This document shows, in pieces, positions 1 to 9,783 of a DNA stretch of 64,000 nucleotides. The stretch is from contig DAHXNO010000105.1 in NCBI GenBank assembly GCA_027365345.1, forward strand, positions 1 to 64,000, read 5' to 3'. A program made the translations under genes and the position numbers. How positions within the stretch are numbered: position 1 is the first letter of the stretch; the number at the start of each line of letters is the position of its first letter. The notes under the pieces were generated by a model that saw only the letters and a list, made by a program, of their open reading frames with translations, made no database searches and was not told the origin of the DNA. This stretch comes from Granulicella sp. Lineage in GTDB: Bacteria > Acidobacteriota > Terriglobia > Terriglobales > Acidobacteriaceae.

Positions 1-2343
1 CACGCGATACCGCCTCTCTCCGCCGCTGGTCTGAACCGTCAGTTTTGGCTGCTTCAGCTTCAACTCCTTCGGCTGGACGAAGAGCAGCGTGTTTCTGGCC
101 ACGGTCCGGCCCTCGACGAGCACTTCAGGAAAGACCAGCAGATTCGCCGCTCCGTGGGTATGGACCAGATCGGCAAGATCGAGTTGCTCGGCTTGACGGC
201 TGGTTCGCGCTGGAATCTCTATTTGTTTGGAACCTTGACGGAGTACATCGCCGGCCAGGTTGGTCACCATCCACTGCAACTCGCCGCTTTCATCCTGCTG
301 ACCGTCGCTGGTGATGTAGATCGCGGCCTGTCCGGTCTCCGCATCCGGCAAGCCGCTGACCAGAATGGGAGCGAAAAAATGCTTTGCCTGATAGAGCACG
401 GCCTTTGCGCGACGGTAATAGTCCACCATGGACCAGGTTGAGTCAGGCCAGCAGTCGTTGTACTGCCAGATGGTCGCAGCCATGGACTTGGGCATGTTGC
501 GCCGCCAATGCTCGACGCCGAAACGCATGGCCCATGCCTGGTTGACCTGGGTCAACCACAGCGTGTCGTCAAACGATTGCGGCGCCTTGCCGAAGTCAGC
601 CTCGGTGTAGTGCATGATGATGCCGATGCCATGGCCACTGCCGTCCTGCTCGTGGTAACGCATCATCTGGGAGTGGACGCTTTGGCGGTTGGCCGCGTCG
701 GTATAACCGCGCACGGTCATGGGAACCGGTGTGGATTGCATGCCGAACTCCGTCACAAAGCCTTGGACCTTGCGGTAGGACTGCACTGGCTGCATTCCAT
801 GCCAGACGCCCCAGGTATGGATATCTCCGCTTCCGGCAGCTCCACTGCCCACCTCATAAAACGCGCCCGGTGCCAGTTGGTGAACGATGTCGCCCATCAC
901 GTCCTTGAACAGGTGGTTGTACCCTTTGAAGTATTCAATTTCATTGTTGCCGCTCCAGATCACGATGGAAGGATGGTTGCGGCATCGGCGTGTCTGCTGC
1001 TCGATTTCCGTCTTTAGATTCTCGATCCAGTTTGAATCATGGACGGGATAACTAGCGTTGGCGAACTTGAACTCAAACTGCAGCATCAGGCCCATTTCGT
1101 CGCAAAGATCGAACAGGTCGTCTTCTTCGTAATAGCCGCCACCCCAAAGCCGGATGAAGTTGAAGTTGCATTCCACCGCCTTGGTCATATACCAGCGCAA
1201 GATGGCCGGGGTGACGCGGGTCGGCATATTGTCAGCGGGAATCCAGTCCGCACCCTTGGCAAATACCGGCACGCCGTTCACCTGCATGTGCATAGCGACG
1301 TCGCCGGATGGAGGCAGTACCGCAACCGTTCGCAGGCCGATCCGCCGGCTGGCTCTGTCCAGGATATGGCCTTTTGCATCCGTCAATTGAGCCGTGACGG
1401 TGTAGAGAGGTTGGTTGCCCATGCCGTTGGGCCACCAGAGTTGGGGTTTGGGGACGGTGGCGTGAAGAACGGTGGCTCCTTGAGCGACTGGCCCCGTGGC
1501 TTCTGCAACGATGTCGCCGGCCAGGAGAACCCGCGCCTTGACGCTGGAATCCTTAGCCGAACCGTCAACCGTGGTGTGGATCTCCAGTTGAACGCTGCCA
1601 TCCGGCTGATGGCTTTGCACCACATTCAAATCCTCGATACGGGCGTCGTAGCCGAGAATCTCTATCTTTTTCCAGATGCCCTGCGTGAGCACGGGGAGGC
1701 ACCAGTCCCAACCCCACATGTACGGTGCTTTCCGCACCCAGGAACGCGGATTCGGGAGGTCGATGCCGTATTGCTGCTTATACGCAGCCCGTTGCCTCTC
1801 TACGTACGGGGTTAGCGTGTCAAACCGGATGCGGATGTGATTCCCTCCCTTTCGGAGGTGCGGTTTGATGTCAAACCTCCAAGTGCGGAACATGTTGTCC
1901 GCGCTGCCGATCTGGCGGTCGTTCAACCAGATGGTAGCCAGCGTGTCCAAACCGTGACAGGCTAGCTCCACGTGCTGTTTGTCATGCATCTCCGCGGGGA
2001 GTTCAAAGGTACGTTCGAAGAACCAGTTTTTCTCCGCCACCCATTGGACCTTGGCATTGTTCTCTCCGTAGAAGGGATCGGGTATCTTTCCCGCGTTTAA
2101 TAAATTGGTGTAGGTGCTGCCGGGCACCAAGGCGGGAATGGTTCCCGATTTACCCTCGTCTTCCATGGTCCACCGATCGCCGCCCAAATCGAGCGACAAC
2201 AGACTGGTCCGCTCCTCCTGCTCTGCCCAAGCCATGCCAGACCTGTTTAGCACCAGTCCAGCGCCCAGTCCCGCCGCGGCGTGAAGCATCTCCCGTCGCG
2301 TCAGATGCGGTGTCAGTGTTTGTTGCAAGATGATTCTGCGCAT
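1..2343 (-). CDS. Beta-mannosidase-like glycoside hydrolase family 2 (C-terminus beyond window)
   Basis: The gene is absent from the ORF track because its stop lies left of base 1. Reading the minus strand from ATG at 2343 gives 781 open codons. The N-terminus carries a Tat-like signal (TRREMLHAAAGLG), so export of a folded enzyme is likely. A GH2 sugar-binding domain follows (VPGSTYTNLL, ACHGLDTLATIWLND). The catalytic acid/base is visible as Glu468 in IWSGNNE and the nucleophile as Glu532 in GFVTEFGMQS; both fit the GH2 beta-mannosidase group. Family members are about 850-880 aa, so perhaps 80-100 residues are missing at the edge. The family removes terminal beta-mannose from mannan oligosaccharides or glycans. 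The substrate here is inferred, and another GH2 activity is possible. Confidence 0.85.
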   Translation of the reverse strand, partial: MRRIILQQTLTPHLTRREMLHAAAGLGAGLVLNRSGMAWAEQEERTSLLSLDLGGDRWTMEDEGKSGTIPALVPGSTYTNLLNAGKIPDPFYGENNAKVQWVAEKNWFFERTFELPAEMHDKQHVELACHGLDTLATIWLNDRQIGSADNMFRTWRFDIKPHLRKGGNHIRIRFDTLTPYVERQRAAYKQQYGIDLPNPRSWVRKAPYMWGWDWCLPVLTQGIWKKIEILGYDARIEDLNVVQSHQPDGSVQLEIHTTVDGSAKDSSVKARVLLAGDIVAEATGPVAQGATVLHATVPKPQLWWPNGMGNQPLYTVTAQLTDAKGHILDRASRRIGLRTVAVLPPSGDVAMHMQVNGVPVFAKGADWIPADNMPTRVTPAILRWYMTKAVECNFNFIRLWGGGYYEEDDLFDLCDEMGLMLQFEFKFANASYPVHDSNWIENLKTEIEQQTRRCRNHPSIVIWSGNNEIEYFKGYNHLFKDVMGDIVHQLAPGAFYEVGSGAAGSGDIHTWGVWHGMQPVQSYRKVQGFVTEFGMQSTPVPMTVRGYTDAANRQSVHSQMMRYHEQDGSGHGIGIIMHYTEADFGKAPQSFDDTLWLTQVNQAWAMRFGVEHWRRNMPKSMAATIWQYNDCWPDSTWSMVDYYRRAKAVLYQAKHFFAPILVSGLPDAETGQAAIYITSDGQQDESGELQWMVTNLAGDVLRQGSKQIEIPARTSRQAEQLDLADLVHTHGAANLLVFPEVLVEGRTVARNTLLFVQPKELKLKQPKLTVQTSGGERRYRV

Positions 2344-2605
2344 GTGTAGGCTCCCTGGAGCATGTTTGGCTGCCATTTGAAACGTTGGCGGCAGTGGTCA
2401 GGTTCATGGTAGTACGCTACCCTCTTGCTGGCGGTCTTCCCGTACGTCCTTCTTCCCATCCAGGCTGCTCCGTGATTTTCGCCGATGGAGCATTTTATGG
2501 CAACGCACGGTAGGATGCCGAGCCACCTTCTCTTGGGATGGGAGGTATGATCGGATAGAAAAAGTTCTGCTTGAACGGGCTTAGAGAGAAGGAGGGTGAC
2601 CATCG

Positions 2606-3619
2606 ATGGCGAGGCCGATTATTGTGACCGGAGGTGCTGGATTCATTGGGCGCAATACCGTTGCAGAACTGAACGCGCGCGGGGAGGATGAGATCATCCT
2701 GGTGGATGAGCTGGGCATGGATGAGAAGTGGAAGAATCTGGCCGGCTTGCGCTACGAGGATATCGTCTCACCGGAGGAGTTTCTCGGGCTGATTGAAGAG
2801 GACGCCTACAGCGATGCGCGTGCGGTGATTCATCTGGGAGCGTGCAGTTCGACCACGGAGCGGGATGCCGGCTTTCTGCTGCGCAACAACTACCAGTACA
2901 CGCGGGTGCTGTGCAACTGGTCGCTGGCTCACCAGATCCGCTTTGTGTATGCCTCAAGCGCGGCGACTTACGGAGATGGGAGCCATGGGTATGATGACTC
3001 CGACGAGGTAACCGGTTTGTTGCGGCCGTTGAATATGTACGGCTACTCGAAACATATGTTTGATCTGTGGGGGTTGAAGCAGGGTCTGTTCCATGCGGGG
3101 CCGAACCGGACCGATGAGAGCGGAGCAGGGAACATCGTCGGGTTGAAGTACTTCAACGTCTATGGACCGTATGAAGATCACAAGGGCGATATGCGCTCTG
3201 TAGTCTCCAAGAGCTACCGGCAGATTCGAGAAGATGGGGTGGTGAGGCTGTTCAAGAGCTATCGGCCGGAGTACGAGGACGGCGGGCAGAAGCGCGATTT
3301 TATCTATGTGAAGGATGCGGTGGATGTGACGCTGCACTTCGCGTTGCAGCCGGCGGATGCTCCCGGAGGTCTGTTCAACTGTGGAACAGGTATGGCGCGG
3401 ACCTGGGCCGATCTGGCGCGAGCCGTCTTCAGCGCCATGGGAGAAGCTCAACGGATCGAGTTTATTGAGATGCCCCAGGCATTGCAGGGCAAGTACCAGT
3501 ACTTTACCCAAGCCGACGAGCGGAGGCTGCGTGCGGCGGGATATACCCGGCCCTTTACCAGCCTGGAGGACGGGGTGCGCGATTATATTACTGGATACTA
3601 TCTGCCCCAGGAACGATAG
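2606..3619 (+). CDS. hldD: ADP-L-glycero-D-manno-heptose 6-epimerase
   Basis: This is an extended SDR enzyme of 337 aa, the usual family length. It has an N-terminal Rossmann motif (VTGGAGFIGRN), the characteristic HLGACSSTTE segment, SSAATYG and the YGYSK catalytic Tyr/Lys pair. FNVYGPYEDHKG and the QADERRLRAAGY tail also match the HldD family closely. It epimerises ADP-D-glycero-D-manno-heptose to the L-glycero form used in the LPS inner core. GGAGGG lies about 8 bases upstream of the ATG. It heads a plus-strand run with coaD 39 bp downstream and manC further on; kdsB nearby supports an LPS-core context. Confidence 0.95.
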   Translation: MARPIIVTGGAGFIGRNTVAELNARGEDEIILVDELGMDEKWKNLAGLRYEDIVSPEEFLGLIEEDAYSDARAVIHLGACSSTTERDAGFLLRNNYQYTRVLCNWSLAHQIRFVYASSAATYGDGSHGYDDSDEVTGLLRPLNMYGYSKHMFDLWGLKQGLFHAGPNRTDESGAGNIVGLKYFNVYGPYEDHKGDMRSVVSKSYRQIREDGVVRLFKSYRPEYEDGGQKRDFIYVKDAVDVTLHFALQPADAPGGLFNCGTGMARTWADLARAVFSAMGEAQRIEFIEMPQALQGKYQYFTQADERRLRAAGYTRPFTSLEDGVRDYITGYYLPQER

Positions 3620-3658
3620 ATATGCTTGCCCATTTTCTCTGCACCGCTGGGACGGGGT

Positions 3659-4192
3659 ATGCTGGGCAATGTGATAGAGACAGGGAAGAAGACCAAGGTC
3701 ATCTATCCGGGGACGTTCGATCCGCTGACGAACGGGCACCTGGATCTGATTGCGCGTGCCGCCAAGATTGTGGATGAACTGGTGGTTGCGGTGCACCGCA
3801 ACTCCGAACGCGGCGGATCGGAAAAAGGCGAACCCCTGTTTACGTATCTGGAGCGGGAGGAGATGCTGCGCGAGGCCACCACGGAGATTGCGAATGTGTG
3901 CGTGACCACCTTCGACGGTCTTCTGGTGAACTTTGCCAAGGGATTGGGGGCGAAGGCTGTGCTGCGCGGTATTCGTGCCGTCTCCGACTATGAGTATGAG
4001 CTGCAGATGGCCATGATGAACCGCAAGCTCAATCCAGAGATCGAGACCCTGTTTATGATTCCCGGCGAGCGTTATACGTATGTCAGCTCGCGGCTGGTAA
4101 AGGGAGTCTTTGAGCTGGGCGGAGATATTAGCAGTATGGTGCCTCCCAACGTGGTTGAGCGGCTGAAGCACAAGGCGCTGGAGAGGCAGTGA
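3659..4192 (+). CDS. coaD: Phosphopantetheine adenylyltransferase
   Basis: It transfers AMP from ATP to 4'-phosphopantetheine, the penultimate step of CoA synthesis, in the cytosol. The nucleotidyltransferase signature is clear: YPGTFDPLTNGHLDLI with the TxGH-type motif near the N-terminus. VLRGIRAVSDYEYELQMAMMN and the C-terminal YVSSRLVKG segment also match CoaD. The ORF track starts at a TTG (3626), but homology only begins at KVIYPGTF. I prefer ATG 3659, just after a GGGACGGGG purine run; GTG 3671 is also possible. From 3659 the protein is 177 aa, slightly longer than the usual 160 or so. Confidence 0.95.
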   Translation: MLGNVIETGKKTKVIYPGTFDPLTNGHLDLIARAAKIVDELVVAVHRNSERGGSEKGEPLFTYLEREEMLREATTEIANVCVTTFDGLLVNFAKGLGAKAVLRGIRAVSDYEYELQMAMMNRKLNPEIETLFMIPGERYTYVSSRLVKGVFELGGDISSMVPPNVVERLKHKALERQ

Positions 4193-4425
4193 GAGATTAC
4201 ACGGCGGCCTGGAAGCCGGAGAGGACGGAGAGAAGGCGGGTCCACGGTGACGAAGACGGAGGAACTCGCTGGGTTAGAGCGTAGTACAGGCTTCTATGGA
4301 GGCAGGTTTACCGGGCGCACTGCCGGGCGGCGGGAGATGGAGGCCGATACGGGTCTCACCGGTGTGGACCGGGTCTTTGGCGAAGAACCCTTTTCCTTCC
4401 CGTCGAAATCTGAAAGACTTGGAGT

Positions 4426-5631
4426 ATGACAACAGCCACAGCCGCAAAAGTTCTGACCGATCGAATCAACCGCATTGAAGTATCCGCTACCATGGCCATC
4501 ACTGCCGAGGCGCTCAAGCTGAAGGCGCAGGGGATTGATATGGCGGACTTTGGCGCTGGAGAGCCGCACTTCTCCACGCCGCAGCACATTAAAGCGGCGG
4601 CCATTGAGGCCATTGAACAGAACTTTACCCGCTACACGGCGGTAGCCGGCACGCCGGAGGTACGCAAGGCGATTATCGATCGCCATGCGGCGGACTTTGG
4701 CAGCAACTACTCCGTAGAGGAGTGCGTGTTTACGACCGGCGGAAAGCTGGCGCTGTTCAACGCGATCCAGGTGCTGGTGGATCATGGCGACGAGGTGATT
4801 CTGCCTGTGCCGTACTGGGTGAGCTTCAAGGACATCATTGAGTACGCCGGGGGTAAGGTGGTTTACGTCGAGAGCGACGAGCAGCAGAACTTCCGCATTA
4901 CGGCGCGGATGATCGAGCAGGCGATTACGCCACGGACCAAGGCCATCATTCTGAATACGCCGTCGAACCCGTCCGGAGCGGTGGTAAGTCCGGAGGATCT
5001 GGAGGCTATTGTCCGCCTGGCCCATCAGAGGGGCATCTATCTGCTGCTGGATGAGTGTTACGTGTATTTGAACTTTACCGGCAAGATTGTGAGCGGCGCA
5101 TCCTTCACGGAGTGCAAAGAACATGTGGTGGTGCTGGGGTCGCTCTCCAAGACCTATGCGATGACGGGGTGGCGCGCTGGTTTTGCGCTGGGCCCCAAGC
5201 AGGTGATTGGGGCGATGAGCAAGCTGCAGTCGCAGAGCACCTCGAACGCGGCGAGCATGGTGCAACGCGCTTCGATTGCGGCGCTGCGTGGTTCTCAGGA
5301 GTGCGTGGCTGAGATGCGCGCCGATTACATCCAGTTGCGTGACCGCATTCTGGATGGCCTGCGGACCATTCCAGGGGTGACGTGCACCGTGCCGGAGGGG
5401 GCGTTTTATGTCTATCCGAACGTGAGCGCCTTCCTGGGCAAGGGCGGCATTCAATCGGCCAGTGACCTGGCGGCGAAGCTGTTGAAGGAGGCGCATGTGG
5501 TGGTGGTGCCGGGCGAGGCGTTCGGTACAGGAGAGCACATTCGGCTCTGCTACGCGGTCTCCGGCCAAGTGATCGACAAGGGAGTGGAGCGCTTGCGCGG
5601 CTATCTTTCACAACTTTCAAGCCTAAGCTAA
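4426..5631 (+). CDS. PLP-dependent aminotransferase, aspartate aminotransferase (class I/II)
   Basis: A 401-aa fold-type I PLP enzyme of the aspartate aminotransferase I-gamma group found in many bacteria. Visible markers are GAGEPHFSTP near residue 40, NTPSNPSG around 180, LLLDECYVYL, and the Schiff-base lysine in SLSKTYAMTGWRAG. A conserved arginine for the substrate carboxylate sits in EHIRLCYAVS near the C-terminus. It probably interconverts aspartate and oxaloacetate; activity on prephenate or alanine cannot be excluded from motifs alone. A 233-bp gap with no gene precedes it, so it may have its own promoter. manC follows after about 70 bp. Confidence 0.9.
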   Translation: MTTATAAKVLTDRINRIEVSATMAITAEALKLKAQGIDMADFGAGEPHFSTPQHIKAAAIEAIEQNFTRYTAVAGTPEVRKAIIDRHAADFGSNYSVEECVFTTGGKLALFNAIQVLVDHGDEVILPVPYWVSFKDIIEYAGGKVVYVESDEQQNFRITARMIEQAITPRTKAIILNTPSNPSGAVVSPEDLEAIVRLAHQRGIYLLLDECYVYLNFTGKIVSGASFTECKEHVVVLGSLSKTYAMTGWRAGFALGPKQVIGAMSKLQSQSTSNAASMVQRASIAALRGSQECVAEMRADYIQLRDRILDGLRTIPGVTCTVPEGAFYVYPNVSAFLGKGGIQSASDLAAKLLKEAHVVVVPGEAFGTGEHIRLCYAVSGQVIDKGVERLRGYLSQLSSLS

Positions 5632-5699
5632 GGACAGCTTGCCAGGATGGTCCGGCTGGGATGATGCCGGACGGCCTTGGCGATTACGGATGGAGGTCC

Positions 5700-6848
5700 A
5701 TGTCTTCAGGGACGACGAAGATCCACCATCCCTTTGCGGCCGTGGTGCTGGCTGGCGGGAGTGGGACCAGGTTCTGGCCGCGCAGCCGCAAGGCTCGGGC
5801 CAAGCAGGTTCTGCAACTGGATGGCGAACGAAGCATGATTCAGCAGACGGTTGCGCGTCTGGAAGACGTGGTGCAGAACGATTCGGTGTGGGTGATCACC
5901 AACGATCTGCTGAAAGATACCATTCAGCAGCAGATGCCGGATCTTGCGAGCGAGCGCATCTTATGCGAGCCTGAGGCGCGCAACACGGCCCCAGCCTGTG
6001 CGCTGGCGGCGTTTCTGCTGGAACGTGAGGATCCAGAGAGCGTGATCGGCGTCTTTCCGTCCGATCATACGATTGGGGATGTAGCGCGCTTCCATATGAT
6101 TCTGCGCGCCGGCATCAAGCTGGCGTCCTCAGGCGCGAAGATAGTGGTGCTGGGCGTACCGCCGACCCGGGATGAGACAGGTTATGGGTACATCGAGCTG
6201 GGTGCAGCGGTGACGCCGATGACGGTGGGCGGCGAGGCGATCCCGGTGCGGAGGGTGCGGCGGTTCACGGAGAAGCCGGATCGAGCGCGCGCCAGGGCGT
6301 TTTTACGCTCTGGGAACTATGCCTGGAACAGCGGCATGTTTTTGTGGAGTGCAAAGACGCTGGCCGATGCCATCCGAGAACATGCCGCGGAGATGGCGCC
6401 TCTGCTGGAGAAGATCGCCGCGGCGTGGAGAACTCCAGAGTTTGAGCGGGTGTACGGGGAGTGTTATCCGCAGTGTGAATCGATCTCGATTGACTACGCA
6501 GTGATGGAGCCGCGCTCGGCCAAGGGCGAGGTAGCGTCTGAACTTTACTGCCTGCCGGCGGACTTTGCGTGGAACGATCTGGGGAGCTGGGCGGCGCTGC
6601 ACGAGTTTCTGGCGGAAAACCACGAGTGCCCAGAGCAGAACGTGATCGAGTCCGGGGGTAGCGTTTTGATTGATTCAACTGGTTGTTACGTCTTTGCGCC
6701 AGGAAAGACGGTGGCGCTGGTGGGGGTGAAGGATATTGTGGCGGTGGAGACCGACGATGCGTTGTTGATCACCACCCGCGAAGGTTCGCAGGATGTGGGC
6801 AAAGTGGTGAAGGAGCTTAATCGCCTGGGTAGGACGGATCTGATTTGA
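5700..6848 (+). CDS. manC: Mannose-1-phosphate guanylyltransferase
   Basis: It makes GDP-mannose from mannose-1-phosphate and GTP, a donor for envelope polysaccharides. The nucleotidyltransferase signature is AVVLAGGSGTRFWPRSR; FPSDHTIGD, RFTEKPD, NYAWNSGMFLW and ISIDYAVME follow in the family order. The C-terminal cupin phosphomannose isomerase domain of bifunctional AlgA-type enzymes is absent, so this is the short single-domain form (382 aa). I chose ATG 5700 over 5661 because GGAGG lies 4 bases upstream. The stop overlaps the TTG start of the next gene (TTGA), implying translational coupling with the phosphohexomutase that would supply mannose-1-phosphate. Confidence 0.92.
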   Translation: MSSGTTKIHHPFAAVVLAGGSGTRFWPRSRKARAKQVLQLDGERSMIQQTVARLEDVVQNDSVWVITNDLLKDTIQQQMPDLASERILCEPEARNTAPACALAAFLLEREDPESVIGVFPSDHTIGDVARFHMILRAGIKLASSGAKIVVLGVPPTRDETGYGYIELGAAVTPMTVGGEAIPVRRVRRFTEKPDRARARAFLRSGNYAWNSGMFLWSAKTLADAIREHAAEMAPLLEKIAAAWRTPEFERVYGECYPQCESISIDYAVMEPRSAKGEVASELYCLPADFAWNDLGSWAALHEFLAENHECPEQNVIESGGSVLIDSTGCYVFAPGKTVALVGVKDIVAVETDDALLITTREGSQDVGKVVKELNRLGRTDLI

Positions 6849-8278
6849 AGACAGTGGTGAAGTTCGGAACCGACGGGTGGCGAGGCATCATCGCCGATGA
6901 TTTTACCTATGAGAACGTGCGGGTGGCGGCCAGGGCGATTGCGCTCTACGTGCTGAAGCACGAGAGGGCAGAGGCAGGGGTCTGCGTAGGCTATGACACG
7001 CGTTTCGGTTCACGATCCTTTGCGCGGGTGGTGGCGGAGGTGCTGGCCGGGGCGGGCATTCCGGTGGCGCTCTCCAGCAAGGTGACGCCAACGCCGGAGC
7101 TCTCGTTCGCGGTGCGCGGCCGCAAGGCTGCGGGAGGGGTGATGATCACCTCCAGCCACAATCCGGCAGAATGGAATGGAGTGAAGTACAAGGCCAGCTA
7201 TGGGGGCTCGGGGAGTCCTGCGATCATCGCAGCGATTGAGAGCTATCTGCTGCATGATCTGCCTTTAGACGCGAAGCCGGCGCGGATTGAGGAGGTGGAT
7301 TTTTCGGCCCCCTATATCGCCGCACTGGAGTCCTTTGTTGATCTGGAGGCGATCCGACGGTCTGGCTATCGCTTTCTGATCGACACGATGTATGGCGCAG
7401 GCAAGGGCTATGTGGCGGGGATTCTGACGCGGGCGGGGATACCGTGCGTTGAGTTTCGCAGTGAGATGAATCCGGCGTTTCCGGGGATCAATCCAGAGCC
7501 TATTTTGCCCCACATCGCCGCGACGCAGAGGGCGGTGGTTGCCGAGCATTGCGATGCCGGCCTGATCACCGATGGCGACGCCGACCGGATTGGGGCGGTG
7601 GACGAGCGGGGAAACGTGGTGGACGCGCACAAGATCTATGCGGTGATTCTGGAGTGGCTGCTGCGGCGCAAGCAGTGGCCGGGCGCGGTGACGCGCGCCT
7701 TCAATACCACCCGGATGCTGGATCGCATTGCCGCCCGCTATGGGCGCAGGCTGCTGGAGCACGGCATTGGATTCAAGTATGTAGTGGATCTGATGCTGGC
7801 GCAGGAGATTCTTATCGGCGGGGAGGAATCTGGCGGGATTGGCATCAGCTGCCATTTACCGGAGCGCGATGGGCTTTTGAACAGTCTGTTGATCGCCAAC
7901 GTGATGGCGGACGAGGGGAAGACGCTGGGAGAACTGGTTGCCACGCTACAGGCGGAGTACGGAGAGCATCAGTACGGGCGGATCGACATGCATATTCCGG
8001 AGGAGGTGAAGCAGTCGGCGATTGGCCGCGCAGGTTCTGGACTGAGCCAGATTGCGGGGCTGAAGGTGCTGCGCACGGAGAGGCTGGATGGGATCAAGTT
8101 CTTTCTGGAGAATCCGGACTGCGCGGACAGGCCGAATGCCGCAGAGACCTGGCTGCTGTTGCGCGCCAGTGGAACCGAGCCGCTGCTGCGCGTCTACTGC
8201 GAGAGCTGCAGCACCGGGAGCGTGGAGCGGATTCTGCAGGCGGCGAAGGAGTTTGTACTGGTGGAGGAGAGAGCTTGA
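6845..8278 (+). CDS. Phosphoglucomutase/phosphomannomutase (alpha-D-phosphohexomutase)
   Basis: A 477-aa alpha-D-phosphohexomutase that interconverts hexose 6- and 1-phosphates. The four family signatures appear in order: KFGTDGWRG at the N-terminus, the phosphoserine loop TSSHNP near residue 102, the metal loop DGDADRIG near residue 244, sugar-binding GGEESGGIG, and the phosphate-binding RASGTEP. TTG 6845 overlaps the manC stop; two GTG codons (6854, 6857) are alternatives. Because manC is immediately upstream and coupled, supply of mannose-1-phosphate is the likely role, but sugar specificity (glucose, mannose or glucosamine) cannot be fixed by eye. Confidence 0.92.
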   Translation: MKTVVKFGTDGWRGIIADDFTYENVRVAARAIALYVLKHERAEAGVCVGYDTRFGSRSFARVVAEVLAGAGIPVALSSKVTPTPELSFAVRGRKAAGGVMITSSHNPAEWNGVKYKASYGGSGSPAIIAAIESYLLHDLPLDAKPARIEEVDFSAPYIAALESFVDLEAIRRSGYRFLIDTMYGAGKGYVAGILTRAGIPCVEFRSEMNPAFPGINPEPILPHIAATQRAVVAEHCDAGLITDGDADRIGAVDERGNVVDAHKIYAVILEWLLRRKQWPGAVTRAFNTTRMLDRIAARYGRRLLEHGIGFKYVVDLMLAQEILIGGEESGGIGISCHLPERDGLLNSLLIANVMADEGKTLGELVATLQAEYGEHQYGRIDMHIPEEVKQSAIGRAGSGLSQIAGLKVLRTERLDGIKFFLENPDCADRPNAAETWLLLRASGTEPLLRVYCESCSTGSVERILQAAKEFVLVEERA

Positions 8279-8946
8279 GCGATGCGATGCGGGTGGAAGC
8301 GGCCGGAGTCCTGTTCGATATGGATGGAGTGCTGATCAGTTCCATCGGGAGTGTGACGCGCTCCTGGCGGCGGTGGGCGAAGCACTATGGTCTGCCGGAT
8401 GCTGCTTCGCTGGATGTACCCCATGGGACGCGAGCGATCGATATTGTTGCCCGTCTGAAACCGGATCTGGATGTTGCGGAAGGACTGCGGTTGATTGAGC
8501 AGATGGAGATCGAGGATGGGGAGGGCGTCGAGGCTCTGCCAGGAGCGCGCTCCCTGCTGGAGCGGTTGCCTGGGCAGCGCTGGGCGATTGTGACCTCAGC
8601 GACCCTGCGGCTGGCGTTGGTGCGGTTGCAGGAGGCGGATCTGCCGATTCCAGAGCGCTTGATCAGTGCGGAGTCTGTGGAGCGGGGCAAGCCGGACCCA
8701 GAGCCGTATCGCCGCGGAGCGGAGCTGATCCATGCAGCTCCGGGTGATTGCATTGTCGTAGAGGATGCGCCGAGCGGAGTGGCTGCGGGAGTCGCCGCCG
8801 GCTGCCGCGTGCTGGGGGTGCTGGGGACCCATACTGAGGCGGAGTTGCGGGCCGTGGGCGCGAGGTGGGTGGTCCGGTCGCTGCAGGATGTCCGCAGTGT
8901 TGCGGGCTCCAAGGGCGTGGCTCTGGATGTCTGTTTGCAGAGCTGA
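8275..8946 (+). CDS. HAD-superfamily sugar/glycolate phosphatase-like hydrolase
   Basis: A 223-aa subfamily-IA HAD hydrolase. Motif I is LFDMDGVL with the nucleophilic Asp, motif II VTSAT, motif III Lys in ERGKPDPEPY, and motif IV VEDAPSG. It resembles beta-phosphoglucomutase and 2-deoxy- or hexitol-phosphatases. In the ORF track it is hidden in a 465-aa frame that starts inside the upstream gene. TTG 8275 overlaps that gene's stop and has GGAGGAG 5 bases upstream, so it is the best start; ATG 8287 is the alternative. Coupling with the hexomutase suggests a sugar-phosphate substrate. Confidence 0.85.
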   Translation: MSDAMRVEAAGVLFDMDGVLISSIGSVTRSWRRWAKHYGLPDAASLDVPHGTRAIDIVARLKPDLDVAEGLRLIEQMEIEDGEGVEALPGARSLLERLPGQRWAIVTSATLRLALVRLQEADLPIPERLISAESVERGKPDPEPYRRGAELIHAAPGDCIVVEDAPSGVAAGVAAGCRVLGVLGTHTEAELRAVGARWVVRSLQDVRSVAGSKGVALDVCLQS

Positions 8947-9030
8947 GGGCTGGAGTTTCAAGATGTTCGACGGGGAGCCGGGGAAATATGCCTGGCCGAC
9001 GTAGGCCCTGTGTCTCCCAGAGGATCAGGA

Positions 9031-9783
9031 TCAGGATCGGTTGGCGATGCGTTCGAGCAGGATCTTCTCGACGCGCCGTAGATCGTCTTCTGTATCCACG
9101 CCGATGGTGTCGTACTGAGTTTCCGCGACGTAGAGGTCAATGCCGTTTTCGAGCAGCCGGAGCTGCTCAAGCCGTTCGGAGATCTCCAATTGGCTGGGGC
9201 GGAGAGCGGCAAAGCGTTCAAGGGCTGCCTTGCGATAGGCGTAGAGTCCCAGGTGCTTCCAGTAGGTGGAGTTGCCGGCCGCATCGCGATCGAAGGGGAT
9301 GGAGGCGCGCGAAAAATAGAGCGCGCGGCCGTCCAGCGCGGTGACGACCTTCACCGAGTTGGGGTTGGCAATCTCGCCGGGAGGGCAGCGAACCTTAGGA
9401 GTGGTCACCTGCACCTGCGGAGATGTGAACAGGGCCAGGATCGCGTCGATGTGGCTGGGCAGGAGCAGCGGTTCGTCCCCCTGTATGTTGACATAGATAT
9501 CGGCGTCCACCAGGCGGGAGACCGCGTGCAGGCGGTCGGTGCCGCTGGGCAGTTCCGGCGAGGTCATCAGGCAGCGCCAGCCCCGCTGGGAGCACTCCTG
9601 CAACACCTCGGCCGAATCGGTGGCGACGATGACCTGATCCAGGGCTGTGCATTGCTGGGCGGCGCGGTAGACCCAGGCGAGCATGGGTTCGCCGGCCATG
9701 GTGCGTAGCACCTTGCCGGGCAGGCGGGTGGAGGCCAGGCGTGCCGGAATGACGCCTACGATGCGCGTAGAGGTAGAGCTCAT
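9031..9783 (-). CDS. kdsB: 3-deoxy-manno-octulosonate cytidylyltransferase
   Basis: It activates KDO to CMP-KDO for addition to lipid A, in the cytosol. The 250-aa protein matches the family length and shows VIPARLASTRLPGKVL, the Mg/CTP-binding VATDS, SGTDRLHAV and VNIQGDEPL motifs. A C-terminal VETQYDTIGVDT-like segment (here VAETQYDTIGVDTEDDL) is diagnostic of KdsB. It converges on the HAD gene across 84 bp. Its start codon overlaps the stop of the upstream small membrane ORF (ATGA). Together with hldD it indicates a KDO/heptose-containing LPS core. Confidence 0.95.
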   Translation of the reverse strand: MSSTSTRIVGVIPARLASTRLPGKVLRTMAGEPMLAWVYRAAQQCTALDQVIVATDSAEVLQECSQRGWRCLMTSPELPSGTDRLHAVSRLVDADIYVNIQGDEPLLLPSHIDAILALFTSPQVQVTTPKVRCPPGEIANPNSVKVVTALDGRALYFSRASIPFDRDAAGNSTYWKHLGLYAYRKAALERFAALRPSQLEISERLEQLRLLENGIDLYVAETQYDTIGVDTEDDLRRVEKILLERIANRS